A DNA stretch of 64,000 nt from Strobilurus pachycystidiatus (Eukaryota > Basidiomycota > Agaricomycetes > Agaricales > Physalacriaceae), in the NCBI GenBank assembly GCA_019915135.1, contig JAHLMK010000011.1, forward strand, positions 682,001 to 746,000. The letters are read 5' to 3'. The position numbers and the translations under genes were made by a program. Shown here piece after piece: positions 22,374 to 31,556 of this stretch. Every line of letters begins with the position of its first letter. Position 1 is the first letter of the stretch. A model generated the notes under the pieces. That model did no database searches and was not told the origin of the DNA. It was given only the letters and a program-made list of their open reading frames with translations.

Positions 22374-22395
22374 CTTAAAATTGTAGGGAGAGTCC
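22374..22395 (+). promoter_or_regulatory. core motif copy 4, facing the truncated Spt5-like exon
   Basis: It reads CTTAAAATTGTAGGGAGAGT then CC, 23 nt before the ATG at 22419. It differs by one base from copy 1 over 22 bases, with the same spacing to the start codon. Confidence 0.5.
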
Positions 22396-22418
22396 AGGTC
22401 GCTAACGCCAATTTCTAG

Positions 22419-22484
22419 ATGGACCTTATTAACGGGCTCTTGAATTTGGAAACGGAAGAAACAGTAGACGAGGACCGGACGCTG
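22419..22484 (+). pseudogene. truncated Spt5-like first exon
   Basis: Twenty-two codons starting M-D-L-I-N-G-L-L-N-L-E-T-E-E-T-V-D-E align with the first exon of the gene at 9577 (M-D-L-I-S-G-L-F-D-I-E-A-E-E-T-I-D-E). A GTGAGC donor follows. No NGN- or KOW-like sequence follows, and the next plausible exon stops at once. It is a 5' remnant of a second Spt5-like gene. The exon is less similar to its left counterpart than the promoter in front of it. Confidence 0.6.
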
Positions 22485-23914
22485 GTGAGCAATTTCAAAA
22501 ATTCTGCTCGTGTCCGACAATAATCGTGAATATTAGTAGCGCAATGAATTCATCTCTATAGCAGCCTGCCTAAGACAAACAACAGGTATACACGTTAGGC
22601 AGTACACTGGCGGGAAGAATTCTCGCCGTCTTAGACGCTGCATTGCCACATGTACGTGCGAAATTGGCATACTCGGTGCGTCGGTCATCTGTCTGTCAAG
22701 ATACCAATCTCAGTTCTCTCAAGCGCATCGTCCATCATCTCTCTTCACGCCTCCACGCTCGTCTCTATTCGAACAATAACCCAAAGAACCTTATAATCTC
22801 GCCCTGTCCATCCACCGACCTCTCTCAAACCTCCCGGGATCCTTTCGTGGCGCGGGCCACCCTTGGAACGGCCGCAAACAAAGCACTGCTCCCCTCGCCC
22901 ACCCATCGTTACCCATTTCGCTCCTTATCAACCTTCCCATCTCTTCAACTATCATACCCTACGTTCTCATATCCCCCCCCCCACCCACTCTCCGCGTCCC
23001 ATCAACCTCCTACTCAATCTTCGTCCCCCTCCCTCGCTCATCTACTTTGCCGTCTCAATCTGCTCCGCTCCCCACCCTCCCCCTCGACCTCCCCTCGCTT
23101 CCCCTCGCTTCCCCTCGCTGTCTCTACCCCCCCCCCCCCCCATGCCCCCGCGTCCACACCCGCCCTCCAACCCCTTCTCCTTCATTCGCCTCCCTTCTTC
23201 CATCATCCGCCCACCTGGCTCATCATCCGCCTCCCCTGGCTCATCCTGCTGGCTCCTCATGCATACCCCTGCACCCCCTGCACCCCCCCTCCTTCTTCTA
23301 TACTCACCCCTGCGTCATCCCTCTCTCGCTATCCCCCTCTCTCTCTCCTTCTCCAATCAATCCCCTTGCGAATCCTCCCATGCCCACGCCCATCCCCTTG
23401 CTACTCCTCCCATGCCCACGCCCTTGTCTCATCTCCCCGCTTATTCTCCTAGCCCCACGTTCTCTTTTCCTACAGTTACGTCCAGCCCTACGTCCGGCGC
23501 ATACGCCGGCGAGCTCATACAACATGGTGGTGGGACGCCGTACAACGAAGGGCCGGAAAGGCAACGAACGACTACGCATCGGATGAAGATATATGTCAGT
23601 CAAATATCAGAATCTGAAAAAGCAAACTCACCGTTCGCGTAGCCTATCCCGTCAACACAATTGGAAAACAATCGAAGGATCCCGAACCGAGGAAAACGGG
23701 CGCGAAATAATGCCTACGTCGAAATGCAGGTCAATTTCTGCCGCCTTGCGAGACTCCCTCGGACGTGAACGACGACGTGTACAGTGATGCGCCGGGCGGG
23801 TGGACGTGTGCTCGGCGTCGATGATCGCTGTGTCAGCGATGGGAATGGTGTAATAGGTGTGTGATCTCATTTTTGCTCTTCCCTTTCACCTCCAACCAGC
23901 AACTGATTGACAAT
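22485..23914. repeat. gene-poor region dominated by a pyrimidine-rich tract
   Basis: From about 22780 to 23470 the plus strand is almost pure C/T with a run of 14 Cs at 23128-23141 and CCCTCGCTTC repeats. Long overlapping frames here are low-complexity Pro/Ser/Leu with no domain, so I do not call a gene. The rest shows nothing I can support. Confidence 0.6.
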
Positions 23915-24438
23915 ATGACTCTCATCAGGTGAGCTAGTTCCAAATCATTGTCTCTACACTTTGATTGACCTTTGGCCAGACTTTTCACCAAGATTGTGAA
24001 GGCATTGTGTATGCCCAGGTAAGTGCTCAATCTTTTTGACTTGGATCATGCTAATTTGGTGGCGTCTTTGCGCGCGCGCCCAGAACCACGCTCCGCCAAC
24101 GCCGAGACGAGAATCCCGCGCCCGTTGAGTTGGACGACGTCGTCGTCGTCAGTGAGGTGCGTTGGTCGCGGTATTCGCTTTCGCCGCTTTAACGCCCGCC
24201 CGTCTTGCAGGGCATGTCCGTTACCGATGAGCAGAGCCGCCCGCCCGCGTCCGTTACCGATGAGCAGAGCCGCCCGCCCGCGTTCGTTACCGATGAGCAG
24301 AGCCGGAACGCCTCGAACGAGCCCGTCATTGAGCTGGACAGCGACAGCGTTGTTCTCCAGGTGCGTTATCTCTTGTCTATATTCTTCCATTTTCAGAGAA
24401 ATTCGCAGGGCATGTTCGACGATGATTGGGCTCAGTAG
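23915..24438 (+). CDS. small five-exon protein (101 aa) with two SUMO-interaction-like motifs and an 11-residue repeat
   Basis: Exons 23915-23928, 23980-24018, 24084-24156, 24211-24360 and 24409-24438 join in a single frame. A short hydrophobic/basic N-terminus (MTLIRLFTKIVKALCMP) is followed by P-V-E-L-D-D-V-V-V-V. Three tandem copies of V-T-D-E-Q-S-R-P-P-A-(S/F) come next, then P-V-I-E-L-D-S-D-S-V-V-L and an acidic end M-F-D-D-D-W-A-Q. The V-(I/V)-E-L-D segments with flanking acids resemble SUMO-interacting motifs. The last acceptor has an alternative 12 nt upstream. No family is recognised. Four clean introns in 524 bp make a real gene likely. Confidence 0.55.
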
Positions 24439-25061
24439 ATCACACGTATTTGGCGCTGAAAATATTACATTCTTTCTTGTTCAAACAACACATGTACTTC
24501 GATTTATTGATTGAACTATCTTGCCGCATCGGCAGAGTCGTGAGCTGGTTTGCTCTCAGGGTCCTTAGCCCGGCCGAGACATCCGATCTGACGTCTTATC
24601 AAGATTGAAGGGCAAAACGCCCATGTTTCGTCCAGGTGACTTTAGGACGAGTCTGACTCGTTCCTTTCGGAACGAGGCAGTGAATGCCCCCGGTGAAAGA
24701 TGGATTCAGACCCTACCGCTTCTGGTACGGTAAACAGAGTCAATAATAAGTTCACGATGTAACTTTAAACTGAGAAGAGCAGAGCAGAGCTTTGGCTAGT
24801 GAACATGAGAGACACCGTGTTCCCGGAACCGAAGGGTCTTATTGATGTTCACCCCGGGATTGGTGTGGGTCGAACTGGAATGCTGACTTGTTTTGGGAGT
24901 TCAAGACACAGGATACTTTGGCGTTGAGACGTCAGAGTAATAATGAATACATACGACATGCTGGCATTTTCATGCAGAACCGTCCATGTTGAGCGGCGCC
25001 TGTTCCCGATCGAATAATCACTGTCAATTTCAAGAACTCGTGGTACCCTCAGACTCGTCTT
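24439..25061. other. intergenic, nothing recognised
   Basis: This lies between the small SIM-like gene and the 3' end of eIF3m. Short inverted segments (GGCAAAACGCCC at 24611, CCGCTTCTGGTACGG at 24718) occur but do not make a tRNA or known RNA. No coding frame with support. Confidence 0.4.
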
Positions 25062-26574
25062 CTATGCCTGAATAGAAACACCCTGCTGTCTGGCAGCAGT
25101 GACAACATCAAGGACACCAGCGAGGCCCGCTTTCCACGCGAGAAGACGCTTCTCAAGGACCTCCCACTGCTGTCGCTCAAACGTCCTTGCGGTGGATCGT
25201 ATGATATGGATAGACTGAGTGGTCTGCGAAAGTTTCGCCGACATCAAGCCAGCGCGAATCACTAGAAGTCTAGTGAGTCGTGCTTCTTTGAAAGACACAA
25301 GAAAAAGACTGACCATCTATGACCCATTTTTCAATCTCCAAGACGTCCACTTGCAAAGTCTCTGCGACTTGCGAGTACGGGACACTCTGGCCAACCTTCT
25401 GGAAACCAAGAGATGCAAGGGTGAGGAGGCGTATCTTGCGTTCCAGTTGAGCGACATCCAGGTCTGGAAGAATTGAGAAACTTCAGGATGTGGCCAACTG
25501 ATGGAAATCTTACTGTATTTTTCGACAACGCCCGCATGGCCCTGCTGCCAAGCGTTGAAGTCTGAGAGACTACCGCTGAGAAAGATTTGGAGAAGAGAGA
25601 AGAGCTCGTGGTCCTTGGACGCGACAACTGCATCCAACTTGAAGAGCGGGTCGAAGTCGAAGATGGAAGGGAGACGGAGGGCGGTGGCGATGGCATCGAC
25701 GGCGGCGGCTTTGCCTGCATCGGAGTCGGCGGGTAGGGAGCTCACGTACAAGAGAGAGTATGAATAGGCGACGGTCCTGCGACAACATCAGTATTCGGGT
25801 GTGCCGCGGATGGGAGGTGGCTCACGGCTGGTTCGCGTAGGCCTGGACGACGGTGCTGAGGAATGTGCTCTTCTCTTCGGGAGTGATGTCCCAGTCGCTG
25901 AGCCACTTTTCGATTTCGGGCCGGGAGAGGTGGAGGATGTCGATGCCGTTGTTTTTGAGGGCGATGTCTAGTAATGAGGTGTAGACAAGGTATCGCAGTG
26001 ATGATGTTCGCGGTAGGGCGTTGAAGAGGTTGGACATTCTGCAGACAGCGATCAGCACACAATCGAGAGAGGGATGGCACACTTGCGTCCGGTATTTTAT
26101 CGATGTGTGGGTGGCGGGCCCAGAGGCAATGGACTGCAGCAGAGAGGTGATGTATTCCCGTGTCGTGGGCGAGTCGTGCGGCCAGAGCGACAGCACATGC
26201 GAGAAGACAAGATTGAAGAAGCCCTCGATTTCTGGCGCACAGAAATGAGCCTGCTGGACGCGCTGCAGAGGAGGCGGCCCACCTTTCTCGGAACCATCGC
26301 CCAGGCCTTTTATCTCGTTCATCACCATCCCGAATATCTTTTGACGCTTTTCGAGATCGTCCTGGATGGGCTTTTTGCTGTCCGCCTTGAATGCATCCTG
26401 GAAGGGCCGTATGTATGCAGCGCGTTCATCGTCGGGAGTATGCCTGACAATATAGCCGACCAGTTCCTGGATCTGGGCCGTATTTCAGATGAGAAAGGGT
26501 GGATGTCAACGGGGCGCTACCTGCTCTTCAAAGGTGCCCTCGGCAAAGACAGATATTGAGTCGGTTGCCGCCAT
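25062..26574 (-). CDS. translation initiation factor eIF3 subunit M
   Basis: The start ATG at 26574 gives M-A-A-T-D-S-I-S-V-F-A-E-G. The spliced protein continues through a helical-repeat region (E-I-E-G-F-F-N-L-V-F-S-H). The block S-N-L-F-N-A-L-P-R-T-S-S-L-R-Y-L-V-Y-T-S-L-L is diagnostic of eIF3m. Then come E-E-K-S-T-F-L-S-T-V-V-Q-A-Y and the PCI domain (W-V-I-D-A-I-R-A-G-L-M-S-A-K-L-S-Q). About seven exons give just over 400 aa, the family's usual size. eIF3m belongs to the eIF3 octamer core that binds the 40S subunit and promotes mRNA recruitment in the cytoplasm. The start is followed by a short exon ending at GAGCAG. Upstream lies a divergent promoter shared with the CE16 gene. Confidence 0.9.
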
Positions 26575-27154
26575 CGTGAAGTGAGTCCAAACCACAGAAA
26601 TTTCCTTTGCAATGACTTAGCCAAGCAAGTCAAAACTCATCCATCATTTTTCTTTGATCGGACCGGTCCTTCTTCAGAACGTCCATCTTCAAGTCATGGG
26701 CAGCGCTCATGAGGAGCAGCAGTCGATGAAAATAACCCCCTGCTTCGTTGTATATGGACTATTTCTGCCATGTCTGTCTGCTGCTGAATTATCGGATCAA
26801 TCCACCTGGAGCAAATTCGAGCGGCCTCTTTAACTTGTTCGATACCACGTCCTTCAGATTGCTTCAGGAGGCACTATGGCATGCTCTTCTTGGAGGCGAT
26901 GCATATCCAAGTCTCTCGATCCCTTCTGGTAACCTCCTTCCCATATTTTGCTCAGCGTTCTCGACAGTTCGAGTCGGTTTCTCTCGGCCCGCACCAACTT
27001 CGGGGTCAATTGCACAACTTCCTACAGTGGTCAGAAGACAGGCTCGGCTTAACCACGGAATATCCACATGATTCCTTCACCTACCAGTCAAAAAATTATA
27101 GCTTGCATCATATATAAGAGGACAGGGGACAATTACACGCACCCTTCGTCGGCC
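26575..27154. promoter_or_regulatory. divergent intergenic region between eIF3m and the first CE16 esterase
   Basis: A TATATAAG box at 27111-27118 lies about 37 bp upstream of the esterase ATG. No comparable box faces eIF3m, in keeping with a housekeeping gene. No other feature is supported. Confidence 0.5.
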
Positions 27155-28452
27155 ATGTCTCTTTCTACGGTCCTCAAAACTCTTTCGCTTGTCTCTCTAG
27201 TCTCGGCCGGGAAATTTACCAAGACGAAGACGTGGTTTAGCTTCGGAGACAGCTATACTCAAACCGGGTTCAACATCACAACAGGACCGTTGCCCTCCAT
27301 CGAAAACCCCATCGGCAACCCTCCCTATCCAGGATGGACCATTGACGGCGGGCCTAACTGGGTTGACTGGGCCACGGCCACCTTCAACACGACGACTGTT
27401 CTCACGTACAACTTAGCATACGGAGGTGATTGACGCGTTTCCTCGACGTCGACCTCGACCCAAGCTGAACGTACACGTTCTAGGTGCCACCGTCGATTCA
27501 AACCTAGTGACGCCCTTCCAACCGACTGTTCTGTCTCTCACCGACCAGATCAACGAATTCCTGGAAAGCGCAAGCATCATTCCTGCCTGGCACAGCAGCA
27601 CCACCTTGTTCTCGGTCTGGATTGGTGTCAATGACATCGGAAACAGTTACTCTGACTCGGGAGATCGTGAGGCGTACGTTTCTGTGTCTTGTCCCCATTG
27701 TCCTATTGCTCCATCATCGGCAGTTTCTCGGACGTGTTGCTAGATGCATACTTCGCATTGATTGACAAACTCGTAAGGAATACATATCTCTCTGGCTTCT
27801 GTCTCTAATCCTAGCTTTGTAGTAGTATGCATACTCTGTTCTTGTCGAGAGAACTGACATGAACCTTGTCTGTTAGCAATGTCGGCGCACGCAACTTCCT
27901 CTTCCTCAATGTCCCTCCCATCAACCGATCTCCCTTGGCGAGTCCTTCCCTTCAAGCTATCATATGCCTTCTCATATTCCTGCTCAGATGCTCGCCCAGC
28001 CCGTCTCCGCCCAAGAGCTGGAAGCTACCGTCATTGCAGACTTCAACAAAAAGTTGGCACAACGTGCTAGTAAGTTGAGAGCGACGAAACGAGGTGTACG
28101 TCTCAATTTCCCTATGTTGTGTGCATCGCAGGAACAAAATTTGTGTTACAGGTCACAACTTGGGTTTGGGACTCCAACGCGCTCTTCACGAAAATCCTAA
28201 ACAACCCGACGGCGTATGGTTTCGCAGACGCCACGTCATTTGGACCCGGTTCTGATATATTCTGGACGTGTGTACTCTTTACCTCTGAGCCATTGAATGC
28301 CGAGACTGACTGTCCTTTGAAGCAACAACTACCATCCGTCCAGTAAGCTCATCCCTTCGTCTGAAACCTCATAAATTCATGGAAATTCTATAGCCTATGC
28401 GCATAAATTCTTCGGGAAAGCTGTCGCTAAGCTTCTGAAGGGCTTCCTGTGA
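27155..28452 (+). CDS. carbohydrate esterase family 16 (GDSL) acetylesterase, copy 1
   Basis: A signal peptide (first 17-18 residues, [13 protein letters not shown]) precedes [14 protein letters not shown], the nucleophile block of GDSL/CE16 enzymes. [10 protein letters not shown] supplies block III, and N-Y-H-P-S near the end the catalytic His. Exons 27155-27425, 27484-27673, 27724-27772, 27823-27824 (2 nt), 27877-27937 and later ones to the stop at 28450-28452. The intron 27938-27987 uses a GC donor. CE16 enzymes release acetyl groups from xylo- and other oligosaccharides outside the cell. Unlike copy 2 (29810-31241) it has no introns around GDSY. The residue before Tyr-His is Asn here and Asp in copy 2. 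Confidence 0.85.
27823..27824 (+). other. candidate 2-nt exon (TA) in CE16 copy 1
   Basis: Sequence reads ..TTTGTAG-TA-GTATGC... The upstream exon ends CTC before GTAAGG (27773) and the downstream exon starts CAATGTCGG (27877). Only inclusion of TA restores the frame and yields L-Y-N-V-G-A-R-N-F, with the Tyr usual before (A/V)GARNF in CE16. The flanking introns are 50 and 52 nt. Confidence 0.6.
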
Positions 28453-29000
28453 TACATCTGCAAAGCGGTGAAGTCTCTATATCTTGTCACTACGATTGCC
28501 ACAATGTCAGCGTTCACCAATGAATCAGAAGAAGTGCTCTGACACCGGATATCAAGTTGCCATCATGAGAGTTCATTACTGGTTTCAGTCCAATTATCAC
28601 TGTACCTGCTGCCTGTCACTGGTAGTCCTCGGCGAATTGAGAGAAATTCCTCATTGAATGCTGCGTACACACAAATCTGACGACATAACGGGCGATGCTC
28701 CCTTCGTCTCAGGCTGAGCCTCAAGTAATATAGCCTATGCTTCGGGGGAGATGTCGCTAAGCTTTTGAAGGCCTTGTCATACAACTGTGAAGCGTTAACG
28801 TTGGTGTATCCATTACCTGTCACTACTACTGTCACCAGCGGAGGGTTGCGGAGGACTCAACCCAAGTATCACTATATCTGCTGCGCGTCACACTGGGAGT
28901 CCTCGGCGAATTGAGAAAAGCTCTCGTTGGATGCCGCGCGCACACAAATCTGACGACATGACACGCAATGCGCTTCAGCCAGAATACGACGCGATGTGCG
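28384..29000 (+). repeat. degenerate tandem duplication of the CE16 copy-1 3' end
   Basis: TATAGCCTATGC..GTCGCTAAGCTT..TGAAG at 28390-28440 recurs at 28730-28775. The following sequence with GTCCTCGGCGAATTGAGA and ACACAAATCTGACGACAT (28625-28690) recurs at 28911-28962. The offset is about 280-345 bp. The second copy does not encode an intact esterase end, so it is a relic. Confidence 0.7.
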
Positions 29001-29809
29001 AGTCATCACAAATGTTGAGAGAAATTCAGATAGAGTGAGGCCTGGCAGAGCCCTGAGGCGCCTTGCTAGCGCGGCCGCCGCGCCTGGAGAGAGCTGACAC
29101 GGAGACTGACTTGTAAGGCGCGTCGCGAGTCGTTTGAACTCCGTCAATCTTGAATTTCTCCCACGCACGGACTCTGGCAGGTGTCCCTCCCGATCGAGAA
29201 TCGTTCAAGTTAAGTCCTCCCGTACTGCCACGACCTCCGTCCAACCTTTCGACTGCCTATGCGCCCATTCCATATGCCCATTCAATATTCAACAGTGACA
29301 ATACTGCGCCACCTTGTCGCTGTCTTGGACGATCTCCGAATATGCGGGATCACTCCACGCATTCGGAATTTCATCGCCGATTCGTTAACATCCAACTAGC
29401 GCACCGTCTACCGACACTATCCCGTTGCTAAGTTATCACAACACGATGTCTATCATGAGGTCTATATGATATCATTCATCTTTGTAGGCCTCCTTGTGCC
29501 TGCAATATTCTCTGAGCTACGTACGCCTTTGAAATGTGTGCGATGGAGCAGAGATAATGTTGGCATTGGGATGTTAGGGAATGCTGAGATTTACCACATC
29601 TTGTGATGTTCGATTCCTCATGAAGTGGGTCCGTTGATCGTTCGTGCAGGTCACCCGAGCACGAGCTTGCTCTCGAACGGTAATTCCAGCGGAAATTTCC
29701 CCTTCGTAACGCCGGGCTCTAAAACGAAATCGGCTGAAGCCCGGATGTACCTGTATGTTGCTCTTTATAAGGCTTGGCAACCAAGCTCGTTTGTTCAGTA
29801 GCATTCACA
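28453..29809. other. intergenic between the two CE16 genes
   Basis: Apart from the duplicated 3' end above, no gene is supported. TTATAAGG at 29765-29772 is a TATA box about 40 bp upstream of the second esterase ATG. The tandem arrangement suggests the pair arose by local duplication, and the repeat relic fits that. Confidence 0.5.
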
Positions 29810-31241
29810 ATGACCACTCTACGCCTACTTCATCTTGTCTCTATCGTCGCTATAGCCTCCGCAGCACAGACAACCTGGTTCAGCTTGTGAGTGTAGTGGA
29901 ATGTGACTCTGCCACCGTAGATTGACATACTTGCTCTTTTACAGTGGCGATTCCTACGTGAGTCCCAGTCGCATCTGAAATCCGAACCTTGGTTGACATG
30001 TCATTGTCCGTGTCTTTGATAGACACAGACTGGGTTCAACATCACAAACGGAGCCTTACCCTCTGTAGGTAACCCTCTCGGTAACCCAACATACCCAGGA
30101 TACACCTCTTCGGGTGGTGAAAATTGGGTTGATATCGAAACAACGACCAACAACAAGACTCTTGTCCTCACTTACAATTTGGCGTACGGAGGTACGTTTC
30201 CGAACCTTGAGATATTTCTTAATTTGTGACTCCAACAAATACTAGGTGCCACCATCGATGCCAGTCTGGTCGCGCCTTACGAATCCACCGTTCTATCCTT
30301 GACAGACCAGGTGAACCAGTTCTTGAACGTGCAAAGCTCCCTTCCCAAGTGGAACTCTAGCACCACGCTGTTCTCAATCTGGATTGGTATCAACGACCTC
30401 GGCAACAGCTATTATAACTCTGGAAGTCGTGATGCGTGAGTTCCGCATGCAGTTGCAGTAGTTCTCGCTGGACGCTCACATAAGCTGCTTGCAGATTCTC
30501 TGATACACTTCTGAACGCCTACTTTGCTTTGGTCGAGAAGCTTGTAAGCATTATATTCGCATCACTGATTCATCCATGACATTGATCATGACCGTTCCCC
30601 AGTAGTGAGTGCATACCATTCGTTGGTAAACCTACGTTGAAGTATGGACGTCTTGCAGTGCAGTTGGTGCACGTAACTTCCTTTTCGTGAACGTCCCTCC
30701 TACAGATCGCGCGCCGCTAGTAAGTCAATCTGTTGTCATTCCCTTTGAAGTGTCCGACTGACATTTGCGCTAACCAAATAGTTCTTAGCCCAATCTTCGA
30801 GTACTCAAGCTCTTCTCAAGTCCACGATTCAAGGTTTCAACACGAAACTAGCCACCAGAGCTCAGACACTGAAATCTAGCCACAGCGATGTACGAACGCG
30901 CTCGTGTTGAGATCTTTCCTAACAATTGTTCTCGTGTAGGTTACGACCTGGGTGTGGGATTCAAACGCCATCTTCACCACCATCTTGAACAACTACCAAA
31001 GCTACGGTTTTACTAGCATCACCAGCTACGGTGACAGCTCCACTCTATTCTGGTAGTACGTATCTAGGTCGTGCTCTTCCGTGGCCAAATTCCTCACTCA
31101 TCGTTTCTTCATAGCAACGATTACCATCCCACCCGTGAGTAGCGATGGCTCGCATGACGATAAACTGTTAAATTTGATTCAGGTTACGTCCACAAGTATA
31201 TCACACAGAACTTGACAAACGTCCTCGGAGGGTTCATTTAG
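29810..31241 (+). CDS. carbohydrate esterase family 16 (GDSL) acetylesterase, copy 2
   Basis: A signal peptide (L-R-L-L-H-L-V-S-I-V-A-I-A-S-A) precedes [16 protein letters not shown]. Exons begin 29810-29886, 29945-29957 (13 nt, encoding F-G-D-S-Y) and 30023 onward. A 2-nt exon TA at 30603-30604 is flanked by introns of 59 and 54 nt. I-G-I-N-D-L-G-N-S-Y is block III, N-V-P-P-T-D-R-A-P and W-V-W-D-S-N-A follow, and N-D-Y-H-P-T carries the catalytic His. The stop at 31239-31241 follows L-G-G-F-I. It is the paralog of 27155-28452 with two more introns. Predicted secreted acetyl esterase acting on plant cell wall oligosaccharides. Confidence 0.85.
30603..30604 (+). other. candidate 2-nt exon (TA) in CE16 copy 2
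   Basis: Sequence reads ..TCCCCAG-TA-GTGAGT... The upstream exon ends CTT before GTAAGC (30544) and the downstream exon starts TGCAGTTGG (30659). TA plus T makes a Tyr codon, giving L-Y-A-V-G-A-R-N-F. It is at the same place as in copy 1. Confidence 0.6.
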
Positions 31242-31556
31242 TTTGTAGCATGCCAATGTCGATCCGTTCGGCGTTCTTGAGCTTGGAGTATATAAGTAAT
31301 ATGAATATGTGTACATGGATGTAGCCACATCTGCTGTCTGAGCTCTGAGACGTGGGTAGGCTTTCGGAAGACTTTCTTTCCTCCCGTTACGTTTTAGTAT
31401 AAATGTCCCGGAGTAACTTGGCTATTTGACCAGGTTGTTACAAAAAGGGTGACGCAAAGCAACATCTCCGCGCACAATTGAGCGGCTTGGGAACGATGGA
31501 TGCATCGGAAACAAGCTGCAGAACATGATGTATTAGTGTCAACGCGAGTGTATGCA
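31242..31556. other. convergent 3' region
   Basis: This lies between the CE16 copy 2 stop and the stop of the Kre33/NAT10 gene on the other strand. A/T-rich termination-type sequence (AGTATATAAGTAATATGAA at 31286) is present. No gene. Confidence 0.5.

Larger units (their letters stand above)
21717..22418. promoter_or_regulatory. divergent region between gene C and the truncated Spt5-like exon
   Basis: This is the mirror counterpart of 9578-10184. It has core motifs at 21922-21943 (toward C) and 22374-22395 (toward the Spt5-like exon), and the hairpin at 22134-22187. The distance between the outer ends of the two core motifs is 474 bp, the same as in the left copy (9601-10074). On the gene C side a 27-codon upstream ORF starts with ATGTCGGT, as it does before gene A. 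Confidence 0.6.
22062..22440 (-). repeat. right arm of the large inverted repeat
   Basis: This is the inverted counterpart of 9556-9936. Identity is very high from the start codon side through the hairpin to about 22080, then falls off. Most mismatches cluster in two short patches around 22208-22219 and 22080-22100. Confidence 0.85.

Noticed and set aside
22643..23642. Overlapping Pro/Ser/Leu-rich frames of 180-270 codons
   Set aside because: All arise from the pyrimidine tract; no domain, and three frames are open at once.
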